64,000 nt of DNA from Tethya wilhelma (GCA_964030475.1 CAXIPT010000001.1:18749270-18813269), one strand, 5' to 3'; positions 48,282-59,034 are shown, numbered from the stretch's first letter. A program made the numbers and translations. Notes: generated by a model not told the origin, from the letters alone.

Positions 48282-49865
48282 NGAGAGAGAGAGAGAGAAA
48301 CATACACTGAAGTCAATGATACGGTAGCAAGATTATTAGAAAACTTTTTCCTTTTGAAAAAAATGGACCTATGACTTTTTTTTCCAGTCAATTTGATTGC
48401 ATTACTAATTACAGGGTCTTACCCGCCCCTTGAGCCAGCTCTGAGAAGCCGTCCTCATAGATGTGGTTCCTCCGGGCTGTGACGTGGAGGCTGGGACCCA
48501 TCAGGAAGTCCTGGAGGTGGCCCTGAGTGGTCCCTCTGTGGTGGGCCACAAGCTCCATGAAGAACTTGACTCTCTCTATGAAGGGAAAGACAAAGGGAGC
48601 CTTCCTCAACAGCTCCAGCTGTTTATGGACGGAGGGAGAGACTCTGATTGTAGGGATTTCCTCATCGTCATCTGTGTAGGCATAGCAACAGGGGATAAAG
48701 TTACAGTTTGAAACTTACTTTCGTAGTATTACTCATAATTCTTGTTCATCAACCCAGTATGCAGATTGAATATAACAAACTTATAAATAGATCACAGTAG
48801 TGATTGCATGACACTATATACCATATAGTGGGAAATTTCAAGGGGTTTAACTTTTGTGGTTGTCTCTCGTCAAACATTTTACCTTCACGAATGAGCTGTG
48901 TGACATCTATGCGTATATACGTTGCAAAGAATTCACAAATAAAAACTTCCATGGATAGATCGTGGTCCGCAAAAACCATGAAAGTTAAACGCCACGAAAC
49001 TTTCCTGCTATGTGGTAGTGATTTTAAAAGTGAACCAGCTTTGAGAGAAAACTGAGCAATCATCATCCTATCAAGACAGGGTCTTACCCTCATTATCAAT
49101 GAGCAGCTCCGGGGGTATGGCCTGGAGAGCCAGCCCCCTGCCCTCCCAGTGTCCGGGGGGACAGAAGGGCCTCCGACTGTCCCTGTCGTAGAGGGAGCAC
49201 AGCACCTCCAAGATGGCCGCCTTCAGACACCCCCACTCCTGGAAGGTCAGAGGGAGAAGATACATATATGAAATTTCTCAAAGAATTTTCAACTAAATTC
49301 CAATTCCATTTATAGTGGTTGTGTTTACATGCTCATATCGTGTTCTCTCTCATGGAAACTGCACCAAATGACACCAACATTGCTAGTGGACAGATATGGA
49401 CACCACTAAAGTACACGTACCATATAGCTGGAAATTTTCGTATATTTCGTATGCGGTTCGAATAATTATACGAAAATTAAAACTGCGAAAATTTAACTTC
49501 CGCATTTACTTTGTACGCGCCTACACGAAATTTAAAAACTACGAAAATTTCTTCTGGCGCGTTTATATGAAATTTTGCACCAACGAAAATTTTCCGCTAT
49601 ACGGTATCACTGCAACAACTTAGGACAGGAAAAATGGAGAAATATTTAGTTGAAAATTCTTATGGAAATCATCACTTCTGTTACTTGACCTACAGGTCAA
49701 CAGTGCTAGGGTGACTCACGTGATTTGTGGGACGGGACGATGTTTGTCTTGACCTGGAAAGGGACTGTGAGGGGAGGTGTCTGTCCTGGTGGAGGCTGAT
49801 GAAGACGTCTCTGAGGAGGGTCACCATGGCCGTGAGATCAGACAGGGAGAAAGGCATGTCACTGC
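46266..49865 (-). CDS. UBE3C: UBE3C, HECT ubiquitin ligase, C-terminal part
   Basis: Seven exons join in phase: 49720-49865, 49088-49238, 48423-48671, 48066-48241, 47370-47557, 46896-46986, 46266-46820, about 518 residues. UBE3C is a proteasome-associated E3 that extends ubiquitin chains. Matching blocks are RDSRRPFCPPGHW, LRKAPFVFPFIERVKFF, RRNHIYEDGFSEL, then the HECT domain: GLDEPGIDGGGVFREFLNE, LGKALYEGLLVELPFAGFFL, FTTIIEEFDQSK, CSRPPLLGFKELHPPL and LPSASTCMNMLKLP, where the C of STCMN is the catalytic thioester cysteine. The end SKLLYAIESGAGFELS is typical of UBE3C. The segment opens in mid-codon. The N-terminal exons lie at 51729-52066 on the opposite strand, and roughly half of the protein in between is absent; see the scaffold finding. 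Several acceptors use GA/CT arrays, and small elements sit in its introns. Confidence 0.95.
47103..47288. mobile_element. MITE-like element, GTATAGCGGGTAAAT / AGCTATACGGTA ends
   Basis: Left GTATAGCGGGTAAAT and right ATTTACCAGCTATACGGTA form near-complementary ends; the internal CATATAAAACTGTTTAGCC links it to 28410-28796 and 41307-41445. It lies in a UBE3C intron. Confidence 0.6.
47673..47888. mobile_element. MITE-like element, TACCGTATTGTGGGAAATTT ends
   Basis: The left end TACCGTATTGTGGGAAATTT faces a right end GAAAATTTCCAGCTATATGGTA. The AT-rich non-coding interior resembles the element at 49418-49606 (TTTTGCACCAAYGAAAATTT). It lies in a UBE3C intron. Confidence 0.65.
48243..48300. repeat. 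(GA)n array with gap, polypyrimidine tract of a UBE3C exon
   Basis: Read on the minus strand it is a CT array immediately before the CCTCAG acceptor of the exon starting at 48241; the n at 48282 lies inside. Confidence 0.85.
48737..48790. repeat. Single-arm relative of the foldback at 59919
   Basis: ATTCTTGTTCATCAACCCAG then TATGCAGATTGAATATAACA matches one arm of the 59919-60053 inverted repeat with a few changes. The second arm is not present here. Confidence 0.6.
48819..49017. mobile_element. MITE-like element, TACCATATAGTGGGAAATTT ends
   Basis: Left TACCATATAGTGGGAAATTT and right AAACTTTCCTGCTATGTGGTA are inverted; the interior is non-coding. It lies in a UBE3C intron. Confidence 0.65.
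49418..49606. mobile_element. MITE-like element, TACCATATAGCTGGAAATTT ends
   Basis: Left TACCATATAGCTGGAAATTT is nearly the exact complement of the right AAAATTTTCCGCTATACGGTA. The length of 189 bp and the interior resemble the element at 47673. It lies in a UBE3C intron. Confidence 0.7.
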
Positions 49866-50300
49866 CTGCGAGGGGGGAGGAAGGAGAGAGAGAGAGATAG
49901 ATCACCATGAACATACAAGATTACAAGCAGAATGCACACATGTACGTTTCAAATTATCATCCTACCTACGTATTATCATAAATTTGGAAATTTTTGCGTG
50001 TTAATATATTATTCACATTTTATTTTTCCACGTTATCTATTTTACACAAGTAGTGAAAGAAACATACAATCACAGGAATGGGTCGTATATTGTTTACTTT
50101 ACTTCGCTTTTTCATTTTTCGTGGTAACCTTGAACCAGAAATATGAGTGACAGCAACAATCTCCAGATTTACAGTAATAACAATAATTATATTAAGAAAC
50201 AAAGTAGATATAATTTGAAAGATCTTTTCATGCTGATTGCAATGGTACAAATCTCAGCAAATACTTTGATCCCATTACATGCTGGCATTGCTGATCCTCN

Positions 50301-50340
<40 letters not shown>

Positions 50341-51179
50341 TGAATGGAGGGAAAAAAGACTAGTGACACTTACAGTGGCCTGGTTGAGGACTGCAATGTG
50401 TATCCCTCTCTGCTCAGGAAGACTGCTGCTGTATACCTGGTCACATGAGTGTCACATGATGTGTGTGTTTTTAGTTAGTCTAGTGCCCAGACCCCTCCCT
50501 AGGCATGAGACTATGTTTTAGTGTGTCTGTTTGTATACATTTGAAATAGAAACTTGACAGTGTGTTGTCATAACATCACACCAGGTGTCCAAGTAATTAT
50601 GTAAATCTTGTATCAGCAAATCACTAAATAACTACACCTACAAACATACTGCCAAAATCTAATCACTCACTGACATCTGTATCTCTGGATTTTATCCTCT
50701 AGCAACAGATGTGACAGAAACACCTTGAGATATAGGACAATGGATTCTAACACTTCATGTTTCAAAACCACTCAATGTAGCTAGCTAATAGCACAGCTAG
50801 CACTAACAATTCACGGCATATGTCGTAAATGGATCATCATGAATAATTATTCATACCATAATAATAGCTAGAATTTTTGAGGAATAAAATTTAACAGAAA
50901 GGCAATTGCCAAACTTTTCATGGTTTTATTTTCGAGCAGCCCCACCCATATAATGCAATATGATCCTGAAAATTTCGTGGGTAAAATTTCTGCGGATTGC
51001 CGACAATCCGCGAAAACCGTGAAATTAATGCTCCTCGAAAATTTCTAGCTATACGGTATTAAAGTACATGCAACCATCTCACCAGCTGGTTCCCCACAAA
51101 GAGGGTCACCTCCTCTTTGCTTGACGTGAGTCGGATGGACAGGAACTGTTTGACGGCATGTTCCCCTGCACCCTCCACC
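50301..51179. repeat. Copy A of a segment duplicated at 55798-56633
   Basis: From the GA array after the gap at 50300 to about 51179 the sequence matches 55798-56633 in the same orientation, with scattered substitutions and small indels. It carries two POMGNT1 exons and a small element. Each copy ends at a gap on one side, so this is best read as unmerged overlapping contigs, perhaps from two haplotypes. Confidence 0.9.
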
Positions 51180-51494
51180 CCTCCCCTCCACACCCCCACA
51201 CCCTCACGACTCTCACTCGTATCGTGGTCCCGTAATGCACCAATCAGATGGCCTACGGAGAAGATCAAAGCATTCCACACATACCAGAGCAGGCTAGATC
51301 AAAGGGGGACTTACTGTGTGCCTCGTGGTTCAGAGTGAGGTCGATGATGAAGAGAACATTGAGAGAGAACATGAGCACCATGATCACCACCACCATGACC
51401 TGGGGGCATAGCAACACTTAGCAACCATTTACGGCGGCAGCTGCTACGTTAGGATACTCACCGTCCATCTCCGTCTTCTCAGAGCACACTTCAT
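50374..51494 (-). CDS. POMGNT1: POMGNT1, 5' exons (start codon and membrane anchor)
   Basis: Exons 51462-51494, 51315-51399, 51083-51252 and 50374-50436 join in phase. The start MKCALRRRRWT is followed by VMVVVIMVLMFSLNVLFII, a single membrane helix after basic residues: the signal anchor of a type II Golgi enzyme. Next come the stem region and the start of the lectin-like domain ([23 protein letters not shown], then [12 protein letters not shown], as in human GIHVLVLNQATG). The last two exons are repeated at 56535-56633 and 55850-55912. The rest of the protein is at 52466-55783, so this segment supplies the N-terminus missing there. The start codon is 234 bp from the UBE3C start on the plus strand. 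Confidence 0.9.
50854..51057. mobile_element. MITE-like element, CTATACGGTA end (copy A)
   Basis: The right end TCGAAAATTTCTAGCTATACGGTA is complementary to the left AGCTAGAATTTTTGAGGA. It lies in a POMGNT1 intron within the duplicated segment; the left terminus differs from copy B by several bases. Confidence 0.6.
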
Positions 51495-51728
51495 CCTCGA
51501 TCTTCAGCTTCTAGAGGTGGTTTCTTTGAGCTTGTACTGAACATGCTTCACTGAGTTGAGAGGGGGCGTGTCGACACGCCTACCAAGATTTTAGTCCGCT
51601 CTAATTCACCGAAAGAGTGTTCTAGAAAGAAATATTAAAATTTGTATACACTCAGCATGCTGTCTCATCACCTTCCGCCATAAAACTCCCTACTATTCAA
51701 GAAGACGCCATTTCTAACTATAACAGAC
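51495..51728. promoter_or_regulatory. Divergent promoter, POMGNT1 (-) and UBE3C (+)
   Basis: 234 bases separate two start codons facing away from each other. In the true chromosome this pair should be flipped (see findings), but the shared-promoter arrangement stays the same. Confidence 0.55.
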
Positions 51729-52066
51729 ATGTCTGTGCCACATTTTGATGGCCAGTTCCGTTCTAAACCCACTGTATCACTGAGAGGAGCCAGCAAGAAG
51801 GTAACCACTTCACTTTCTTTGTAGGAAGTTTGAAAGTTTACCTTAAAATTTCTTTCATAGGTGGAGAAAGGTGCTCTGATACAACAAGCACACAAGGAGA
51901 GAGAACACAGAGAGGTAGGAATACAGACTGTACCAGTATATTATAACTAATGCTATTCAGTGTTAGAACCATCCCTCTCATTTGTTGCTAGGCTGTTCGT
52001 CGGCGCCACCAAGCAGCACTCCTCATCCAGGCCAGCTACAGAGCTCATCTTCACAGAGAACAGATC
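51729..52066 (+). CDS. UBE3C: UBE3C, first three coding exons
   Basis: Exons 51729-51800, 51861-51914 and 51992-52066 are all phase 0 and give 67 residues. The start SVPHFDGQFRSKPTVSLRGA matches the conserved UBE3C N-terminus (F-G-F-K-P-V-S-L-G-G-A-S pattern), then a basic helix and an IQ-like segment (HQAALLIQASYRAHLHREQ), as in human UBE3C. The next exons should follow 52066 but the contig ends at the gap at 52242. The rest of UBE3C lies at 46266-49865 on the opposite strand, so this contig is probably inverted in the scaffold. Confidence 0.88.
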
Positions 52067-52241
52067 GTGAGTTAGTTTAGAAGAAAAATATAACTGGTCT
52101 AACTAGTTTGACAAGCATACCAGTACAACACACCAATTGATGGTCTAATGTTCCAACCATGTTTATATACACATGCTTGCATCAGCTTCCAGTCATGAAA
52201 ATTCGCAAAAAATAGTCTCAAAAATATCATTCTCTCTCTCT

Positions 52242-52318
52242 NGTGTGTGCGTGTGTGTGTGCGTGTGTGTGCGTGTGTGTGTGTGCGTGTGTGTGTGTGT
52301 GCGTGTGTGTGTGTGTGA
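52242..52318. repeat. (GT)n array with GCGT units after a gap
   Basis: A CT tract, the n at 52242, then GT repeats interrupted by GC. It marks the join of two contigs. Confidence 0.85.
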
Positions 52319-52465
52319 AATGCCAAGTGTTTGATATCATGACCATTGTCTATGTCTACCATTGTCTTTGCATGCATTATTGTTGAAATTTTCACTTTTC
52401 ATTATTGTACAACCAAAACTAGTGTTACAAGAATTTTCAAGTGTTTGAAAGCTGACTAGCTAGTG

Positions 52466-54639
52466 CTATCTTTGTTTTTCCTCTGCTGGTCTATCAGCAG
52501 GTGTCAGTCTGAGAGGTGAGATGCCTGAGGGCATGTACTTGAGGGAGTAGGGGGAGTGAGGATGGCCCACCACTAACACATGATTACCCTTCAGCCAGAA
52601 CCGCCACAGACCCTGGAGGGGGAGGGACAGGGGAATGGAGAATGAGATAAGAATACTAGAACTAAAGAACAGAACAGAATGCACCCATGGCCAGAAAATA
52701 TTGGCAGTCAATTTTTTTAAATTTTATCTGGAAAAAGTGTTCATATTTTACACTCAGTAAATTCTTCCCCTGGTCCCCAAACATTTTAATAGTATTTTGA
52801 CTATAGACTGTCATTCTTTCATTCCCATACCTTATGAAAGCCCCTGGCGTCCAAGTCCCATAAGTGAAAACACTGGAGAGAGAAGAACCATGAATATTCA
52901 TGATACGAGGTACTGTCATGTGACCAACTGACTGTGTCATGTGACCAACAGACAGACTGACTCACTGTTGATAGCTTCATCCAATTATCAAAGTCTCTTT
53001 CATCTTTCATTGCCATGTACAAGACGTAGATCTTCCCCTGTGAGGGTGAGAGGAGTGTGAGGATGATGTCATTATGATGTCATCATTACCTTGGTGTCGG
53101 GTATGAAGTCCTCACTACATGGGTCTTTGTTGTGGTCCAAGACACTAGCCTCTCGGAACAGACCATGGATCACCAGCTCATAGCTCTCCTTCTTCACACT
53201 GGGGGGGAGGGAGGGAGAGAAAGAGTCAAATTTTAAAGACAAACATTTTCAAAACTGTTTTTTAAACATCATGGATAAAATTTCCTGATTTTAATGCCAT
53301 TTTGAAAGTTTATCACTGCATGTTTAAGAAATGCCTAAACAGTAAAACTAATGTGGAAAATTTCACTTTCGTTTATATTTTGCAGTTTGAGGAAACTGTG
53401 ATAAATGACTACGTGAAAGACCCATTCCCACATGTACAGTACTTCTTTCACTATACATTGCCACAAAAAAAAGATAACATGGAAAATGACAAAACAACAA
53501 AAACAACACAAATATACTGTGACCTACATCCCCACACTGATCTACAAGTAGAGGACCATATTATCATTCTCCCTGACCTGTCCACCTCCTTGAGGAGGAC
53601 GTGAGGGATGGTGTTGAGGGTGTGTTTCTTGAAGTAGTGTTCCTGGAAGTAGGGGTTCATGTTGAGACCAGAGGCTCCAAAGTGGTAGGTCCGGGAGACG
53701 TCAGGGATCACACACTCCCTCCCCTTCCTGATCACATCCAGTCTCATCCACATGTCCCAGTCCCATAACTTGTCAGGACTGGGCCAGTTTGGTTCCAGTT
53801 CCTCCTTGAACAGCTTCCTCTTGAGGAGCCTACAGGGGTCAAAGGTCAAGAGGAGAACAGCAAGAAATTTATATAAATTTAGACAGTAATTATTAGTAAA
53901 ATTAATACAATTTCAGAAAATAACCACTGTCATAAAATTTAATTTAATTACCCTATAGTGGGACATTTAACCTGGTCAAAATTTCAGTTATTGCAGCAAG
54001 AAGTCAATCAAGTTTTCAAGATTTAAATTCTCGTGGAATGTTGATTGTGACAAACCAGAATCAGTATTACAACTGCACATGTTTATAGTTCTTGTTTTTG
54101 TGATCAAATCGTGAAAACAAAAATCTCCTAACATACGGTATTCCACAGTTCACAATAACCACGAAAAGTGTGGATTTTATATAGCAAGTGATCATTAATT
54201 TCATCCAGCTAGCTGTACTACATTGTGTGGTCCCCTGACTCACCATCCCAGTCCTGGCATAGTCTCCACCCGATAGAGGAGGGCGGGGTCATGGCAGGAG
54301 TGGTCGTACCCCTGGTCGTTCCAGGCGGAGACACAATAGACGGAGGGGTCCTCCTCCATGAGGTGGAGGGTCTGGCTGAAGTAGCTGAAGAAATCCTTAG
54401 AGACGTCAAGATCCTCTTCTATGATAATGGCATAGTCAGCACTCTGTACAGGAAGGGGTGGGACAAGGGGTGTGGTCAAATGGTCATTGAAAAAATGCCA
54501 TGCATGATTGCATTTTTGCTGACTCAGTACAAAATGCATGAAGCAGTGAAAACTTACTGGATAAAGGTCAAAGGTCTCTGAGAGACTAGTCTTGTAGTGT
54601 TGAGAGATGCGACCATTCTTTTGACTCTTTGGCTCATGC

Positions 54640-54692
<53 letters not shown>

Positions 54693-56633
54693 TTAGCCTT
54701 GTTCCAGGCTCCCTGACTACCTTACATGTAACTGGTCAAACCTGTATTGCTCGTATTCCAAACAGTCCAGCCACGTCAACTGGCTCCTGATAGAACCCAT
54801 CCACAAACACTGTTACCATGGTAACATTACTACCATGTGCTGACAGCAGTCCTCTCAACATTCTACAAGAGGGAGAGAGGGAGGGGTGTAGGAGGAGGAC
54901 ACTTGGACAGGCATTTAGTTTAGTGAAAATTGTCAGTCTGAAAATTGAGTCATATTTTCTTCAACTACTGTAGACGTAGAAATAATTATTGGCAGTAAAT
55001 TAAAATTTCACTAAGAAATCACCTAATTGAATGTGTGCAAACTGTTCTCCCTCTCTCCCTCACTCCCTCCCTCTCTCTCTCTCTCCCTTGCTAGGTACCT
55101 GAAGAGGTAGAGAGGTCTGTTGCTAGCGATGACTGCCACAGGTACACTGGCCACGTTGTTCCCCTCAAGTCTCGGAGATTTGATGGTCAGTGGGAGGGGC
55201 TTGGCACAGTGACAGAGAGCCCCGTATCCCTCGTACTTGGAACAGAACCCCCTCCTCCTCTCGTTCTCCCTCGTGGCTGGCCAATCACATTCCACCACAG
55301 AGTCCTGGATTGGGAATGTGACCTGGATGGTGACGGGAGGTCCCCAGCTCTGGATGTCCACTGATTTACCCACGTCTTCCCCAAGAGGATCCCCTCCCTT
55401 TATGGTCACCAGGGACCACGTGTCACGCCACGAGATGGACGCTGGGGGTGGGCGTGGTTATGGAGATGAGATAATATGTAAATGAATGTATTTTAATTAG
55501 GACTGTGATTATTAGGGTTTACTCACTGCTGAGTCGACTGCCAAGAACTTTAAGAGCACTTCTTCCAACGTCCTTGAGGGAGAATGTTCCTTCATCCTGT
55601 CAGGGGGAGGGGCAACAAGATCACATGATTTATGAATAAATCATAATAAATCAAACTCCGCCCACCTACCATGATGGCCAGACAGAGGATCCTCCCATCA
55701 CTGATGGAGTTGAGGAACTGGATCATCAGCTCTTCTGCTCCCGGCATGTAGGTATCAAACACCCTGGCTGCCATCAGACCACCCTGAGCAGAGAGAGAGC
55801 GAGAGAGAGAGAGAAATAAATGGTGGGAAAAAAGACTAGTGACACTTACAGTGGCCTGGTTGAGGACTGCAATGTGTATCCCTCTCTGCTCAGGAAGACT
55901 GCTGCTGTATACCTGGTAACAAGATATCAAGTGTGTGTTTTTAGTTAGTCTAGTGCCCAGACCCCTCCCTATGCACGAGACTATGTTTTAGTGTGTCTGT
56001 TTGTATACATTTGAAAGAGAAACTTTACAGTGTGTTGTCACAACATCACACCAGGTGTCCAACTACTAATGTAAATCCTGTATCAGCAAATCACTAAATA
56101 ACTGCACCTACAAACATACTGCCAAAATCTAATCACTCACTGACATCTGTATCTCTGGATTTTATTCTCTAGCAACAGATGTGACAGAAACACCTTGAGA
56201 TATAAGACAATGGACTCTTCTAACACTCTGTGTTTCAATGTAGCTAGCTAATAGCACAGCTAGCGCTAACAATTCACTATATATGTCGTAAATGGATCAT
56301 CATGAATAATTATAGCTAGAAATTTTCGAGGAATAAAATTTAACAGAAAGGCAATCGCCAAACTTTTCATGGTTTTATTTTCGAGGATCGAGCAGCCCCA
56401 CCTATATAATGCAATATGATCGTGAAAATTTCTTAAAATTTCTGCGGATTGCCGACAATCCGCGAAAACCGTGAAATTAATACTCCTCGAAAATTTCTAG
56501 CTATACGGTATTAAAGTACATGCAACCATCTCACCAGCTGGTTCCCCACAAAGAGGGTCACCTCCTCTTTGCTTGACGTGAGTCGGATGGACAGGAACTG
56601 TTTGACGGCATGTTCCCCTGCACCCTCCACCCC
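52466..56633 (-). CDS. POMGNT1: POMGNT1, main part (5' truncated at a gap)
   Basis: Exons 56535-56633 (cut by the gap), 55850-55912, 55670-55783, 55527-55596, 55099-55441, 54742-54862, 54558-54638, 54244-54443, 53578-53829, 53090-53198, 52966-53037, 52831-52872 and 52466-52612 join in phase. The enzyme adds beta-1,2-GlcNAc to O-mannose on alpha-dystroglycan in the Golgi. Blocks shared with human are [75 protein letters not shown] (EED metal-binding motif), [57 protein letters not shown] and the [14 protein letters not shown] end. The glycosyltransferase core appears intact. A sponge POMGNT1 suggests O-mannosyl glycans in this animal. The first three exons are missing here and found at 50374-51494. 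Confidence 0.96.
53949..54140. mobile_element. MITE-like element, TACCCTATAGTGGGACATTT ends
   Basis: The left end TACCCTATAGTGGGACATTT and the right AAATCTCCTAACATACGGTA are imperfect inverted ends of the same type as those at 47673-49606. It lies in a POMGNT1 intron. Confidence 0.5.
54640..54690. repeat. (GA)n array, polypyrimidine tract of a POMGNT1 exon
   Basis: On the minus strand a CT array ends directly in TAG, the acceptor of the exon starting at 54638. Confidence 0.85.
55798..56633. repeat. Copy B of the segment at 50301-51179
   Basis: Matches copy A with scattered differences and ends at the gap at 56634 in the middle of a POMGNT1 exon. Copy A continues through that exon and beyond. 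Confidence 0.9.
56311..56510. mobile_element. MITE-like element, CTATACGGTA end (copy B)
   Basis: Left TATAGCTAGAAATTTTCGAG is complementary to the right end CTCGAAAATTTCTAGCTATA, followed by CGGTA. The inverted ends are better preserved than in copy A. Confidence 0.65.
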
Positions 56634-56819
56634 NGGGCATGTGTGGATAATTGGATTAAGACAGGTCATTATCATATTGATTGGTGATGCTTAGGGATGC
56701 ATAGCGTGCTAAGCCTGGTCTAGCTATAGCAAGTTGTAATTGGATGTAACTGTGATCTGTTTTGACATTGAAAAATATCCACACAACTGAGCATCTTTGC
56801 TTATACAAAGAAGACAATA

Positions 56820-57778
56820 ATGGATGCAGACAATCAGCTCAGACAACTTATTGAAATATTAGCTCTGTCAAGGTAGGATTTGCATGGTGTCCTCCGAGAA
56901 TCTCAACTCCCAAAATGTCACTTCCTAAAATGCCAACTCTCAACATATCATTTCCTACTTCAGAAATAATGGTGCGCTTCATTTGGAAAGGTAAAATCTC
57001 TACACTGACCTACTCCTAAAGCAGGTCGCGGCACAAGTCTTCACATAGCTGCCTAAGCTTAGCTTACCCCTTCACACACTATGCATATATGCCCCTTGCA
57101 GCCCTCTGACTTACTTTATGTTCATGACTGTGTAGCGCAGTATATCTTTGACGGAGTCCGGTCCGCGAACAATATCTGATTCAGAGAACGGCAATACATC
57201 AAACGTGCGCCGCCTTCTCAACAACGCAAACACTCTCCCAAGAAGAACCATATCTTCAGACAGTACAGCTAGCTAGCTTTGAGGTGCACGATCTTCGGCA
57301 CGATCTGCAGCTGTATACGATCGATCGATATGACGGTCGGTAAGCGGTCGATATAAGGGCGGGCCCTTTTCTGGCCCTCTCCCAGCCATTGGATGTGGAT
57401 TAGTCCTGGCCAAATCATTCAAAAGTTGCCTAAATTTCCTTTCTTTATTTTTCACAGTCTCTCCCTATTATATATTTCCCAACATGCATATAGTTACCTA
57501 AATTTCTCAAATCCTGTTCATTGTACATGTGCAAATCACACTCACCTAACCAAGTAACTAAAATACTTTTGTGCACTCAAGTTTTTCAGGGAAAAAAATT
57601 CAAATTAGTTAATTGAGATTTTTGTGGTTAAGTTTTATCTTTTGTGGTTAAGTTTGAAATTCTTACCTAAATTTCCTGATGAAGTTGCCTACATTTCTTG
57701 CTTTCTATGCCTGAGCTCCTCCATTGCTCCAGGCTACTGATGGTCTTCTACAGCGAGAGGAAAGACAACGAGAGATTG
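56820..57778 (+). CDS. Doubtful small gene, first two exons
   Basis: ATG at 56820 opens MDADNQLRQLIEILALS (56820-56872), a GTAGGA donor follows, and an acceptor after CCATTGCTCCAG opens 57733-57778 in the right phase (LLMVFYSERKDNERL), with a GTGAGT donor. That gives about 33 residues with a helical character. I do not recognise it and could not find a sound third exon: the obvious in-phase candidate at about 59638 overlaps the DEPDC1 last exon antisense. It could be chance. Confidence 0.25.
56873..57732. other. Stretch without a recognised gene
   Basis: I see no coding exon here beyond being the possible intron of the doubtful small gene. It includes ATCGATCGAT-type short palindromes near 57320. 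Confidence 0.4.
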
Positions 57779-57972
57779 GTGAGTGGGTGGGTGTGGCAGG
57801 GGGAGGGGCTAGATACATAATTTTGGTGTGAATGTTTAGCTAAATTATATATGCTAGTTTCTCACATGATATAATATAATATATATTATATAGTAAGACA
57901 CCGTAAACTAATTCATTTACAACGGGGAAATTTTTGTACATGTACATGTTGATATATTTAAAAAAAAAAAAA

Positions 57973-58884
57973 ATGGCAGTTGCCCCTGACAGTGAGATAT
58001 CTGTGTTGGTGGTGGATGGGCCTCTTAGAGCCCTCCAGAGGCTTGGCTTTCCTCTCCCAGCCATTGCTTCCATGCAAGAGGCAGGAGTCCTGCTGACAGA
58101 TGCCTCCTGGAATATCAGGAAGACTACTGCTGGACTGTCTTTCAGTCTTTTCTGGCCCTCTGTGTCCACTTCAGTTGAGGCCAAGCCCAGTAAAGTAGGT
58201 CTAAGTAAGTCTATGAAGAGAAGATTGAGAAGACAGAGGAGTAAGAAGTTGGCTGAACAACCACCTGCAGCTGTGTGTCCCAGTTCTGTTCCTGCTCCAC
58301 ATCCTGATGATCATCCTCCACTGACTGTGACTGAGTGTCGAGATCCTTCTCCTGATTGTCATGATGTCTCCCCGCTGTCCATGTGTGGCAGTGAGTCGGC
58401 CTTAGCCCCTCTGAGTCTTTGTACTTCTGATGCTAGGACGGCTTCTCCCCTGTCTCAGTGCAGTTATGAGTCTCAGAGTCAAGTGGATGAGTCCGAGGCT
58501 CAATCTCTTGACATCACATTGTGTCACCAGTCTCCTCATCTGATCATCCCTGTATCAGACCTGAGTCCCTCTGATGTTGATTCACCTGTGTTTTATCACG
58601 AGATGAATGATGCCCCTGGGGTTTGCGTTGATCGTGGTGATGGTGCTTTCAGCTGGTCCCCAGTGAAAGTGTGTAAGTCCGCTGTGAAGGTTGGCCCTGT
58701 TCTCTCTGGTGATGAAACTGGCACTAGTGACGTTGATATTGATGACTGTCTCAGTCTCAATTATCATCCTAGAGATGGTGTTCCTGGATTCGAGGTTGAA
58801 TCACATGATGATACGTTCTGGGCTCCTATCGCTCATAGAACTCGCCTTCGTCTGAAACCTTCTGACTCCGAGTATGGAACTTGA
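57973..58884 (+). CDS. Intronless ORF of unknown function, possibly retroelement-derived
   Basis: Starting at the ATG right after an A-tract (57960-57972), the frame gives 303 residues, beginning MAVAPDSEISVLVVDGPLRA. A basic patch (SKSMKRRLRRQRSKK) precedes a long Ser/Pro/Asp/Cys-rich section, and the end is GVPGFEVESHDDTFWAP then RTRLRLKP. There is no reverse transcriptase, zinc knuckle or other domain I recognise. After the stop comes a T-rich 3' stretch and an (AAT)n tail ending at the gap at 59035, the sort of 3' end seen on non-LTR retrotransposons. The ORF may therefore be an ORF1-like or gag-like protein of a truncated element, or a retrocopy. Not certain either way. Confidence 0.45.
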   Translation: MAVAPDSEISVLVVDGPLRALQRLGFPLPAIASMQEAGVLLTDASWNIRKTTAGLSFSLFWPSVSTSVEAKPSKVGLSKSMKRRLRRQRSKKLAEQPPAAVCPSSVPAPHPDDHPPLTVTECRDPSPDCHDVSPLSMCGSESALAPLSLCTSDARTASPLSQCSYESQSQVDESEAQSLDITLCHQSPHLIIPVSDLSPSDVDSPVFYHEMNDAPGVCVDRGDGAFSWSPVKVCKSAVKVGPVLSGDETGTSDVDIDDCLSLNYHPRDGVPGFEVESHDDTFWAPIAHRTRLRLKPSDSEYGT

Positions 58885-59034
58885 TGCTGAATTTTGTCGA
58901 CCTCTTCTCAATGTTGTTTTTTTGTTTGTTTGTTTTGTACTGTATAGCTGTGTCTGTCTGTATTCATGTGTTGTTTCCCTTCCCCATTTGCGCCTTTCCG
59001 TGGCGTGTTCAATAATAATAATAATAATAATAAT
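58885..59034 (+). repeat. T-rich 3' stretch with (AAT)n tail
   Basis: TTTGTTTGTTTGTTTTG, a CG-containing segment (GCGCCTTTCCGTGGCGTG) and at least eight AAT units before the gap. The layout suggests a LINE-type 3' end; this is structural inference. Confidence 0.4.

Noticed and set aside
57310..57350. Regulatory palindrome around ATCGATCGATATGACGG
   Set aside because: Too short and without a second copy or gene context.
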